Positions 1-11,141 of a stretch of 64,000 nucleotides of DNA are shown piece by piece. The notes under the pieces were generated by a model. That model had not been told where the DNA came from. It did not search any database and saw only the letters and a program-made list of their open reading frames with translations. Within the stretch, counting starts at the first letter, position 1. The number at the start of each line of letters is the position of its first letter. Source of the DNA: Aphis gossypii (taxonomy: Eukaryota; Arthropoda; Insecta; Hemiptera; Aphididae); the NCBI RefSeq assembly GCF_020184175.1, contig NC_065532.1, positions 13,640,001 through 13,704,000 of the forward strand. The letters run 5' to 3'. The translations under genes were made by a program, and so were the position numbers.

Positions 1-2711
1 TATGATTATTAAGAAATCAATAATCGTTAGTACTTTAGTAGCTTTTCTCTTAGTACAGTATTTCAAATATAATTAATTGTACTATATTATCGTAAATACC
101 TCTTGCATTTCTTTCTGAATCACATTTATTAATAATTATAATTTATGGATTGTTGCACCAAGTTTTTTTTTCTAGTACATAATTATTATGCTTGCTGTAC
201 ACGAGTAATAAGTATGCTTAGTTTGATTAAGTTTTCTATTCTTACAAAATATATATTTAAAAAAATAAATAAAATGTTATTTACAAAGTACAATATTATT
301 TTGTCGATTAAATGCTCGTTCGTGTACCCTCACAGTAAAACGAAGATTTTCACTGAAAGAAATTAAATTGATCACGATAAACATCATAATACTGTTATTT
401 GTGACTTATTTGCGTTTATTTTAGTTGCTTATATACCTATATAATTAAACTGTATTGTGTCTGATAATTTGTATTTATTTTACTTTTAATTTACTTTTAC
501 CGACACACTGTTAATTTATGTAGTTAATTTCAATGTCTATGTGTTTGTTTAATTTTAATAGGTTCGTTGGATTCAATAGGTTTACAACCATCACTAATGT
601 ATGATATCAGTAACCGTGAAATATAACGTCTAACTTTACATTCACCTGAAATACTTATAAATTAGTCATAAAACAAATAACAGCGATATCAATGATGATT
701 GAATAATTATAGTATTCTTTTGATTAATTATTTAATACATTTTCAATTTAGAAGTTAGAATTATATACTATATAATATTACGTATACGTTTATACCAATA
801 AATTTAATATTAATAATATTATTTTATAATTAAAAATAAAATATCTATCCACATTTTCCATGTTAATTTAAAATTATAAAAACGAGGGTTATTTTTTATT
901 TATTTATTTTAAGAAAAACAATAGAACTGCATTAATTATGTACTTTAAAATACTAAAGATTGTGTTATGCGATATTATACGCGTAGGTAGATACAGTTAA
1001 TGATTTTTATATTACAATCAGTTTTAATAAACAAACGATAATATATTATACCATATAAGAGAGCGATACAATTTAAATTTTTAAACCATTAAAGTATAAA
1101 AATAAATTAATAATTCATGTTTAATAATAATTATTTATATACAAAATCGTAATTTGTGATTTTTTCGTTAAATACAATTCACCGCGTGTATTAAGAGGAA
1201 ATCCGCTTTTATGTGCTTCCTATTCTTATGTAGTAGTTATACGTGTATTGTATTAAAGTAAAATAAAATTATAGATTATAATATTGAATTAGCTAATTTA
1301 GTTTATACGCGTTAAAAAGCGTGTAATAAGTTTGCATTTTTTTTCTATTCATAAGAATGCGTAACCGCCTCATTTGCAGATCAACAAATTATAATAATAA
1401 TGGTGCATTTTGATCTAGCCTCTGGCCTAAGACAGTACTTAACTATGTAATATAATCGTCTTATAATACTACGTTATCTTTTCGTCATGTTCGAAAATCG
1501 TTAACCTTTTAATGTTTAGTTTCACTTAAAAATAATATCATGGCGCATTTCATTAAATTCTAAACATAACAACAACGAATATACTTAATATTGATGTACT
1601 CGTATAGTTGTTAGTTATTACTTATTATGTTTTTTTCTCAGATCGAAGCCATTAAAGAAGTTGTACTAATAAAAGTTAATTTAAACACGAATGTAATAGT
1701 TTATCGATTTATAGGACGTGATACATCAATATAATATAATATCCGCCGTCTCCGTTTTATCAAAAACCTAAATTGCATATACTTTTTATAAAAGTATTGT
1801 ATAAGTTACATTTTTTTACACATTCTTATGGAAAATTATACCTATTACTATTGTAACATGTTTTTCGAAAAATATTAACTGTTCGTGTTTTACATTTTTT
1901 TTTTTTTAAATATTTTCTTTTTAAAATTTGCTAATAGATATATTTATGCTATAATGATATTATAATATATCAACTTACATGGCGCTATGATTTTAATTTT
2001 TTTTTATATTGTTAGACATAGAGACAGATGTATGATATATTAGACGTCATGTATAATACGTGTATCGCGTGTCCTCTTATGGTAGTACATGAATATATGA
2101 TGTCCGTCAATATTGCTCATTAGAACCGATGATATGGTTTTGTCCAATTAACTGCTGATATCTGCATAATTTTATCGGCGTCATTTTCAGAATTTGATAC
2201 ATCCTTTAGTGTTTGTTACAAACAGGAAATAAACATGCATAGCCGGTATTAACTTGTCAGTGCATAGGTAGTAGTAATTAGATGATTTAGATATCAATAA
2301 TTTGCAACGTTTTGCTAAGCCGCGTTTTGAAATTATCAACTAATTATATGGTGTATTTCGTAATGAAATTTTCAATTTTTTCAATACTGATGCTTGATTA
2401 CACTTTGGTAATAATTAATTAGTATAATAGGTTCATTATGTTCTTGTGTTTAATAATAATATGCTTCTTTAAAAAAAAAAATCTATACAATTATTTGTAT
2501 TTTTTTCTTTCACTTATGATTCTTTCCATATTTTTCTGAAAAAATGTTATGTCGTTATTATATACATGCGGCTCCACAGATCAATTATATACTATCATAA
2601 TATAATATTATGCATAGTTATTAAATTTGATAGTTATTTGTGAAACTACAGAATAAATGCAAATATAATATAGTAGGTAGTTAGTATAGGTATGTTTTGG
2701 TCTATTATTTA
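1..2711. other. AT-rich DNA without supported genes
   Basis: Only short frames with a residue mix typical of AT-rich non-coding DNA. No splice-bounded GC-rich islands, transposon ends or RNA genes were seen. Confidence 0.7.
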
Positions 2712-2959
2712 GAGGACGTCGTACCCGCATGTACTATTTTGAAACTCTACATTTTAAAACGATCATAACTTACTTAAAAATAATAATATCAAAAAAAGGC
2801 TACGTGAGGACCTAGGTAATAATCTTATCTTTAAATTATATAATAGGTCAATTCACTCTAATATCAAAACTAACAGCATACTTTTGAACCTAGTGAACGA
2901 AAATTTACTATGTCATACGTGTGTTAGACGGAGACAACACATGCGGGTACGATGTCCTC
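2712..2959. mobile_element. 248-bp inverted-repeat MITE
   Basis: The left terminus GAGGACGTCGTACCCGCATG is mirrored at the right by its near-perfect complement (2939-2959, one mismatch in 21: GAGGACATCGTACCC). The interior is AT-rich and non-coding. A GACCTAGG block near 2808 and an internal TGTTGTCTCCGTC-type string (complement, near 2930) look like parts of a defined family. I see no unambiguous target duplication next to the ends, so the superfamily is not assigned. Confidence 0.75.
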
Positions 2960-3269
2960 AGGAGTATTGTCCAAACGTTTGGTCCATTTGCTCTAAGAAA
3001 ATAAGTATTAACAGATAACATCACATTAATGGAAATAAAATATTATAATACTAATGCATAAAAAAACAATTCGTTTAAAAAAAAAGCAAGTATGTAATCG
3101 CTCTGCTATATAATAAGTATCAACTGTCAAGTACTCGTTATTAAGTAAAGATTTTAATTCACAGATAAATATATTATATAAGCTTATTAAAAACGATTGT
3201 AAGCGATGACGGTCTGTCAGCTTATGTATATTAAATATATTTAGTACACTAGTATTTTATGATACACTT

Positions 3270-3272
<3 letters not shown>

Positions 3273-3307
<35 letters not shown>

Positions 3308-3318
3308 ATAATAATATT
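3273..3318. repeat. (TA)16 microsatellite followed by AAT repeats
   Basis: Sixteen TA units are followed directly by four ATA/AAT triplets. A simple-sequence tract. Confidence 0.95.
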
Positions 3319-3775
3319 ATATATTGATACATTGAGCTATTATATTTATTTTTTTCATTATTTTTAATGCCATAAGTTGAATTAATATTATTACTACTTA
3401 TTAACTTTAAGTCAATAAAAAATTACTGTAGAAAGGTCCAAATAAGGTCGTGGTATCAATAAGCAATATCGTATCCTAATCTTAACGTTTTATTGAAAAT
3501 TTAGTTTTGCATAATAAAACATATAGTAATACATATTATATGATGTAAAAGTTTCAAGTTCCTAGAAGTTCTATTTTTGAAATACAACAAAATAACTATA
3601 TTTTATTTTTATACCTAGTACTACTTATGATTTTATGTGGAACTTTTTATTAAATTGTCATCTATAGCTATAATAATTTAATATTCTATAAATATTTAAC
3701 TACAAGTTAATATGCTAATTTTCGTGATTTGAAGGAATTTTATCGTGCCAAAACTTTAACTTTAAATATTTATAC

Positions 3776-3794
3776 AAAAAAAAAAAAAAAAAAA
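3776..3794. repeat. A19 homopolymer
   Basis: Nineteen consecutive A residues. No recognisable retroposed body precedes it and no AATAAA lies at the expected distance upstream, so it is taken as a simple tract. Confidence 0.9.
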
Positions 3795-5525
3795 TCAATA
3801 AAGTTTGGAATCTTGCATTTTTTTTAAAATATTTTTGGCCAAACCTAAAAATGTTATCAATATTAACAAAAATGCAAATGCTTTTAATGCCTTTATGCTT
3901 ATAAATAGTTTAAAATTTAAATAAATATTTCATATATTTTACTGAACTTAGAAAATAATAGTTTTAAGTAACAAGATGGAATGTTTCATGTTTCTAGAAG
4001 AAATATTTTTTGAATAATGTTGATAAAATATTAATTGAGAATAAATCGTGATTATAAACTTTAAACAAACGATGATATCAAAATTTAAACTTGAATCGCT
4101 CATAAAAATATTTTGTTGCTATGTGTTTTCGATATTATTATATTAAATGTAATTAAAAAATTTTGTATTAAATATTTTAATTTTAATTAAAATTACTTTC
4201 ATGTATAAATTCCTATTATTTTAAATTAAATTTTTATTTTTTTTTTTTTAATAATTTAAAAAGTACTGAATTTTCAACTTTAACTTTTAAAAAGTAACAA
4301 CTAAATCAGTTCGCTACCATAAATAACTTTCAAGGTTGAAGATTTTTTTCTATTAAAAAAAATGTGAACAGATACTCGCAAAAAAAAAACACGAATCGTT
4401 GTAAAATCAATATATTTATAGTTCCATTCAGTATCTAAAATGTTCGCAGACATTTCACAAGTTGGAGTCCTCCCTTCAGCTACAGCTACCCTATAGCTAA
4501 CCTAACCCATTCAGGCATTCTATAAATACGCCCCCTTGTAATGATGTATTATTTATGGTAAAAAGTTGAAGGAGCCAGAAAACCGGCTGAAAAAGCTAAC
4601 AACAAATCCGTTGCTGTCTTGAGTTTATCCGTTCATACGTATAGTTGTAAGAAAGGATGTATCATACATATTTTATTAGAAATATTTTAAGATTTATGTC
4701 TGTTACTACGCTTAATGACCAGACAAATTATAAACTATTGTTAACATTGATGACGTTACAAAGTGGTATTGACTTTAATAATTTTTAAATGAACATACCA
4801 TTTTCATTGTATGGTGGCTATACGTACGCTATACGTATATATAGTTACGTAGAGGTGAATTACAATACAAATTATTATATTATTATAATGAAGACCCAAC
4901 AATTAACAATGTTCTAACAATATACACTATAAATAATTGTGTGACAACGCTTCATTGGCTGTCGTTGTCGTCGCAGAACGCTGACTAAAATATTGCGTCC
5001 ACTATCACCATTGGCGTGGGAGGAATTTTGTTACTATACAATGTGATTATTAAATTATTGCATTAATTAATTTTTCAGTATCATTTTTTTTTTTTATGTT
5101 TTAGTAACACGCAATTCAAAATTTTTTTATTCGTCTTATATGTTGGTGAATTCAATACGAATACTGAATACGTCCAATAAATAGGTAGGTATATGTTTTT
5201 ATTTTATAATCTGTATTACAATATTTTTCAAAAAATGTTTATTAATCGAATATACTAAATATAGAACAAATATTTACCTATTCGGGTAATATACAATGCT
5301 AAAGGCGATAAAGCTATATGTAAGTATCTTACGATTCTTACGTTATAAACTTATATCTTTTTCCAAAAATAAAATTAAAATCATAATATATTTTATCGAA
5401 ATTGCGAAATTTATAAAATTTATGCTTTGATTTCACATTGGATTTATTTATATTAAGAAAATATGACGATGTTGGATATTTTCTATTTTCTAGAATTATG
5501 CAGAAAAATATATAGTGTTTGTTTC

Positions 5526-5695
5526 AGACCATCTATCCCGGAGGGGTATCGTAAATTTTCAAGGGGGGTATGCCTTAGAAATCGCATCACAATATACAAT
5601 TTACGTAATAATGTCATACCTTTTTTCGGGGGGTATAAATTTTTCTCTGGGGGGTATTACCCTCCCGGTCACCCCCTGAAATGAACACTGAATAT
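5526..5695. repeat. Degenerate G-run repeat, probable transposon end
   Basis: Begins TTCAGACCATCTATCCCGGA and carries four G-runs each followed by TAT (near 5540, 5562, 5626, 5648), then ACCCTCCCGGTCACCCCCTG. The last part forms an imperfect inverted repeat (GGGGGGTATTACCCTCCC). A second partial copy (TTCAGACCTTCTATCC, then GGGG and GAGGGTAT) is at about 9486-9515, and related words appear inverted near 55850-55893. It looks like the terminus of a dispersed element. The 73-codon + frame across it is incidental. Confidence 0.4.
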
Positions 5696-5740
5696 ATAGG
5701 TAGTGGAGAGTGATCAATTCAAATTAATTTTTCCCTGCAG

Positions 5741-5829
5741 GACCGTTGAAAGCACCGAGCCGTTGTCATGTTTCATATACATCGGCAATAACAATGGATT
5801 CATCATCGATTCTATATACACATTCTGAG
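5741..5829 (+). CDS. Candidate exon with start codon (MDSSSILYTHSE), phase-0 donor
   Basis: The segment is bounded by a strong acceptor (TTTTTCCCTGCAG, ending at 5740) and a near-consensus donor (CTGAG then GTGAGT at 5830). It is GC-richer than its surroundings. One frame is open throughout (29 codons) and ends on a codon boundary. It contains an ATG at 5794 in good context (AATAACAATGG), giving MDSSSILYTHSE. A short upstream frame begins at 5768 (MFHIHRQ then stop). I read it as a first coding exon preceded by 5' untranslated sequence spliced from further upstream, but an internal exon open from its first base fits equally. The phase matches the segment at 10908. The protein is not recognised. 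Both splice strings are good, but a chance pairing cannot be excluded. Confidence 0.45.
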
Positions 5830-5839
5830 GTGAGTCAAT

Positions 5840-8586
5840 ACTTAATTTTTCAATGAAAGTTTAACTTGAATCATTATATCTCAGCCATTAAGTTTTACAA
5901 GAAATTAATTATATTTTTAAATTATAAAGCCTTGATAATAAATTGTAAAATAGGTTTAATTAACAGTACCTACGTTATTAGAAGTTAAGGAATCGATATA
6001 GCCTACACAAAAAAAAATGATATTAAAATAAGAGAAGGTTTTATATAATTTGTTTACTTGAATAGCTAATTATAAGATAAAATAGATGATTGGTTAATGG
6101 TTAGGTATTAATTAATGAGAGGTGCACATTTCCAATATTTTTCACACCAGTGACCTCCAGAATATTAGTGATAATCAGTATTAGTACCTATATACAGTAT
6201 ACACTTATTGCAAAAACGTTAAATTTTTTCTTAGCTGTTGTCACACTCTAGGCATTCACAAAGAGGTTTTTGAGAGTCGAAAGAGTATTCAATAAACATT
6301 TGATAAATATTCAAATTGAAAATATATTTTTTGGAAAATATTACAAGCTTTGCTCGTTTACATTAGTTTGGTTATCATAAAACAACCAATAAATCCATAA
6401 TCATCGCGATATTATTACAAACAAATCAGATAACAACGTACGGTTTTGGCATTGTTGTGTTTTGTCGTAATGTTTGTTGTTCATGGATGGCTATTCGCGT
6501 ATAAATACAAACTGAATAAGTAAAAATCTTCCATGTGACCTGTCACTTTTCACGCGCAACAAGGACGTTTCACGGACACTGTCAGACGGTTGCCTTGACT
6601 TTCGCACTTATTTAATTTAAATCGTTTTGTATTCATTCCGATTCGGTTTAAAATTATTACACCTGGAATTTTCCGAATGACCATATGCGTATCACACTAT
6701 CATACCATATCGTAAATTATATAGCTGCTGTAAATTATGCACCTACCACCTTCTCATTTAATGACAAAAATCGTCTCGGTTAGTAGCTAACTGATTGCAT
6801 ATTATATTAGCACGTATACATATACAGACATTGTTCTTTTTTTTTTTGATTTCTTCCTGTTAAGACCAAATAAATAGATAGTGTCAAATTTATAATCCTT
6901 CGCCTATTCATTAGCTTGTATAACTTGTAGTGCAGCCGTATTGTTTAATTTTAATTTAAGTTACGAATTTGAAATTAAAATAATATTATATTATTTTAGG
7001 AGTATAATAATGGTAAAAAAATGCACTTTTAGAGTTATTATTACGAATTAAATAATAGCATTTTATTTAATTTTGGAACCCTAGGAACTATTTTTACAAC
7101 TATTCCAAATTGTAATGTCAATTGAATAATCATGTAACTATTACATTACCTACTAACTAGGTTACAACCGTTATTGTAATACTTATACAATAGCATCTGT
7201 AATTTAATAAAATGTTTTGTAAAACACACTAAATAATATTTAAATGGTTAAATAATTAATGACACCGCTCAGCTATTAATAACTCAAACTTTATAGTATA
7301 AAATGCTGTAAGTAGTAAGTACTATAGAAATGTTGAATATCTTCAGTTCTAGTAGTCTTAATATTGTGAATACAAAATAATTTGGTAAATGTTACACAGC
7401 TTTTTGACCATGAGAACAATTATTTATTTAACAATCATTTATTATTATTGGCTTATCTAATATTACAATCGGGATAGAAATTAAACTGTTACTATAATAT
7501 ATTCTTTACAAAATGTATTAGTATGCAACTTCTACCAAACGATTAGTCGTGATGAGCACAGCAAAAATTCTTGGTTGTAAAAATTCATATTCTGGTTGAA
7601 AATATCAAACATTTTTTCGTGATATCTTTAAAACAACTCGTTTTCAAAACATATACTTACAACATCTGTCTTTAACATTTTATAAGGTGTTAAAAAGATT
7701 AAAAATAGGTATACATTTTTTAAAACCGTATAAAATTTATAGGGAAATATTGTAATTAAGATTTTATTTTAAAATCCCTTTTTTGGTTCTCTTATTCAGT
7801 GGAAGTAATATGATATTATATTAATACTTTATCAAAAGTTAAAGATGATATCTATAGTTTTAAATTTGTGATAATAATCCAATTTATAGTTTTTTTTTGT
7901 TTTTATTACGATCTATCAATTTTCTACAAACATTTGATTGAATTTGATTTTTAGTTAACTAAAGAATTATTTGAGGATATTATTTTCAGTATTTTAAAAT
8001 AATTTTACATTTATTGTTTTATATACGTTATATTTAATTTTAAATAAAAAAATATAACAAACTCTGATAGGTATAAGTAAAAAAAAAAAAAAATAGATGT
8101 TTGTTTAATGCCTATATAAAATAAAATAATTATACTTTTCGATTACGTAGGTATTTTATCTCGGTATATCTTTTTATTAAATCGCAGTTTTTGTATAACC
8201 GATTAATGATGATATGCTTCATGAATAAATTGTTTTCAGTCAATGATCACTAATTATTTCAGTAACATTTTTCACTTCCTTTCGCCATGCACACTTTTTA
8301 TACAGATGTTTACTGTTGCGTAAAACAAACATTATAACAAACGTTGTGGCTAATTTCGATCTATAGAAGTTCTTGGACCTTCGATATTTCAGTTAAAATG
8401 TAAAAAAAAATCCAAAATATACCCAAGTAAAATCTGAAATCTTTATTGTTGATATGATTACTTTTATGTAGTTTTGTTTTATTTTGATCGCTTTAAAATT
8501 TGGTTCAAATTTAAAAACTTTCCTTCTTTCATAAAAATAAAAAAATTTATGAAAAAATTAATAACCTGTAGGTACATTATTGCATG
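5840..8586. other. AT-rich interval, would be intron of the 5.7/10.9-kb exon pair
   Basis: No coding island. GC-richer around 6540-6610 (TGACCTGTCACTTTTCACGC) after a TATAAATAC string at 6500. Nothing further is supported. Confidence 0.6.
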
Positions 8587-8594
8587 TAATATAA

Positions 8595-8781
8595 TAGGGG
8601 TGGCCAGCGAGAAGAGACTCGCAAGCCACCAAATGTATTAATAAATATGGAAGAGCCAAAATGTAAAAAAAAAAAAGTCATATTATTATATAACACATAA
8701 ATTCATATTAAAAAAATTTTACGATAAGATGCGAACCGAAAAAGTCTATGCAGCTCGCTAGACGTGATTTTACCACTTCTG
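8595..8781. mobile_element. 187-bp hAT-like MITE with exact 8-bp target duplication
   Basis: The element starts TAGGGGTGGCCA and ends, read as its complement, CAGAAGTGGTAAA. It is bounded by the identical octamer TAATATAA at 8587-8594 and 8782-8789. An 8-bp duplication plus a (C/T)AGGGGTGGC end is the signature of the hAT superfamily. Just inside, CTCGCAAGCC on the left and GCAGCTCGCTAG on the right suggest longer subterminal inverted repeats rich in CTCGCGAGCC-type words. The interior is A-rich with no coding capacity, so mobilisation would have depended on a transposase elsewhere. Confidence 0.85.
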
Positions 8782-9485
8782 TAATATAATATGAGGTATA
8801 TGGTATTTTTAAGAAACCAATGTACTGCTAGTTTTTACTATGCGATAGGTGCAAAAAAGTGATTCATCAACATCATGGTTGTTTCTTACCCCTATTTTCC
8901 TCTAATAATTTATTTTTCAAATTCTTAAAATTGTTTGTACTACGAGTATTTAAGCAGTGTACTGTAGTGCATAAACGCCATAAACTTGTACTTATTAGTT
9001 ATTATAGTCATAATTACTTAGTATAGTATTGTATACTTGACTCGGACTATATGTCTATATAATATCGATTATAAATTATAATACATAATAGTACATAATA
9101 GTATATATCTTCATATATTATATATCAGATTTTAAGTAATTTCATATTTGTATTATTAAAGAAAATAAAAGGGTGAACAAGCTTGGTGATGGTGAATCGC
9201 CTCGTATTTGTTCCATATTTTTATTATATAATATATTGACACAGTTATATTTTTATTATTTAACCAGGAAAACTTGAAATATCAGAATTTTTTTATAGTG
9301 TCATTGCTTAAAAAACGAAAGTTAAAGATTAAGATCACAACTGATTTACAATAGTGTAATAATTCGATAATCATATAAGTACTTACTTGTTTTAGAATAA
9401 AATTAACGTTAAAAAAAATTGAACAAATATGTGTTATTGTTATGCTTACATTTAAAAAAAAAAACACTAATATACAGTATTTACT

Positions 9486-9515
9486 TCAGACCTTCTATCC
9501 TCTGGGGAGAGGGTA
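9486..9515. repeat. Second partial copy of the TTCAGACC-TCTATCC-GGGG repeat
   Basis: TTCAGACCTTCTATCCTCTG followed by GGGAGAGGGTAT matches the beginning of the 5.5-kb repeat with one substitution in the first 16 bases. The match fades afterwards. Confidence 0.35.
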
Positions 9516-10391
9516 TTCCTATACTTTAGTTGTATTTAAATGGTACACTTTACGAATATACTACAATGCTATAATATATGTATTTCATTATTTTAACAAA
9601 ACAAAAATACATCTTAGTTATTACTTATTAAAATAATCATTATTAAGTACTTTAATCTGAATCTATTTTGTGTAATATTAAAAATTAAAATTAAATTATA
9701 CATAATTAAGTTCTTGTTATGAAATATTAAACACTAAATCATCATATTGTTATATTTTATTACATAACAACTGGATTGATGATTAATATGATTACAGAAT
9801 AAAATGTTAGTATTCCAAGAATAAAACCATATTTTATGTAAGCAATATAACTATACTTATGACTCGGAATAATTAAAGAAATATTTATTTAACAAATGAA
9901 CTCATAATTTAAGATAATTAAAGTTGGTACAATAGTCAATAGTTAATTTAGAAATTTTACTGTGTGTGATCGGTTATGTTCGTTTTGTAAGTACTTAAAA
10001 GTTTCATATATAACAAAGTATAAGTAATAACTATATTAAAATATATTTGAACAGATACATCTAATAATAAATGTTAAAAATATAGTAAAATATAAAATAT
10101 AGGTATATTCGTATCATATAAAAAATACAGATAAAAGATATTGTAGACAAAACTGCAAAATATAAAATATAATGCTAAAGGTGGACTTTTAATTATAATA
10201 GGTATCTTTGATTATTCAATTTTGTGAAAATTATTAACTCATAAAGAATTTATGCGACAGCCATACTGTTAAATTTTACAGCGTAATTAAATATTATATA
10301 TTTATTTTGAAACATTTGATATGCATAATATCTATATTACTCTATAGTCATTGATACATATTTCACAATAAAAAATACTGACGTTATAAGC

Positions 10392-10424
10392 ATAATAACC
10401 CTGGCCCCTGGGACAAGTTATTAT
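10392..10424. repeat. Small inverted repeat around CCCTGGCCCCTGGGAC
   Basis: ATAATAAC and GTTATTAT flank a GC-rich centre (CCTGGCCCCTGGGACAA) in otherwise AT-rich DNA. The 8-bp arms are perfect. Possible remnant of a miniature element or a hairpin terminator-like structure; no function is inferred. Confidence 0.4.
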
Positions 10425-10907
10425 TAATATTTATCGTTGAGTTAAAATGATAACAACAATTTAAATTTTAAAAATTCAACGTAAAATAACATTTGTTTTT
10501 ATTTTACTTTAAATGATTTATTTTAACAAAAAACTACCATATTAACATAAAATATATAACTACGAGAGCTTAAAATAAAATATAACCTTCAACATTTTTT
10601 TCGTTGTATGAAAAAAAAACTCCGTTTATGATTCATAATTTATTATGAATTTGTTTATATTAGGTATGCTATATGTCTATATTATTAGTTATTGATTCGA
10701 GTAATATTTTAGTCGATAAGAAAAGATGGTCTGTAAACAACATTATTTATTGACTATAGTAAATATCTGTGAGTTATGACTTCTGACTACAAGTATAAGT
10801 CATATTATTGTTTATAATTTAACTTTTTTCTTTTTTTTTTATCAACCATTTTTTTTCATTATTTATCATATTCCTTTAAAATAGTAATTGACTAAAATAT
10901 TTTATAG

Positions 10908-11084
10908 GTACCTGCTTCAAACATTATAAAAATCTGTGTGCCATATGAAGGGAAGCCCTACTTCTGGGAACTGCAAGCCAACTATGTGTTCACTTCTTGT
11001 CAACGTCTATGTAAAAAGTACCCTCTGACCACTGCCTGTAAAATCAAAGTGAATTATAATTTGGATAAACAAAGATATATATAC
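10908..11084 (+). CDS. Candidate coding exon of an unrecognised gene
   Basis: After an acceptor-like ATATTTTATAG (ending 10907), the frame is open from VPASNIIKICVPYEGKPYFW through ELQANYVFTSCQRLCKKYPL to TTACKIKVNYNLDKQRYIY. The core, about 10930-11055, stands out as a GC-richer, CpG-poor island with mixed third positions, in contrast to the AT-rich flanks and the CpG-rich patches elsewhere; this favours real or recently real coding sequence. There are four cysteines in 50 residues. The 3' limit is unsure: GTAAAC at 11085 keeps phase 0, and GTGAAT at 11059 is an alternative. It joins 5741-5829 in phase 0, giving THSE followed by VPASN. I do not recognise the family. It could also be a fragment of an old mobile-element protein or pseudogene. 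On the other strand, a good acceptor (TTTGATTTTACAG near 11040) leads only to frames that soon stop. Confidence 0.4.
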
Positions 11085-11141
11085 GTAAACATAATTATAT
11101 ATCGAAGCATTATTATATTATATTTTACGCAAATGTTATAA

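Larger units (their letters stand above)
2960..5525. other. AT-rich DNA with a small GC-richer spot near 4440-4630
   Basis: Mostly featureless. At 4495-4530 CTAACCTAACCC is followed by TATAAATACGCCCCC, a TATA-like string without a supported transcript. At 4945-5030 there is a GC-richer GTCGTTGTCGTCGCAG acceptor-like string with no open continuation that can be trusted. Confidence 0.6.
8790..10907. other. AT-rich interval, remainder of the hypothetical 5-kb intron
   Basis: Contains the partial G-run repeat at 9486 and the small inverted repeat at 10392. Otherwise nothing is seen; the 60-codon frames around 9.3-9.6 kb overlap on both strands and look random. Confidence 0.6.

Noticed and set aside
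4499..4510. CTAACCTAACCC, like two units of the insect telomere repeat
   Set aside because: Only two units; similar 2-unit strings at 25769, 35408 and 37926 are expected by chance, so no interstitial telomere array.
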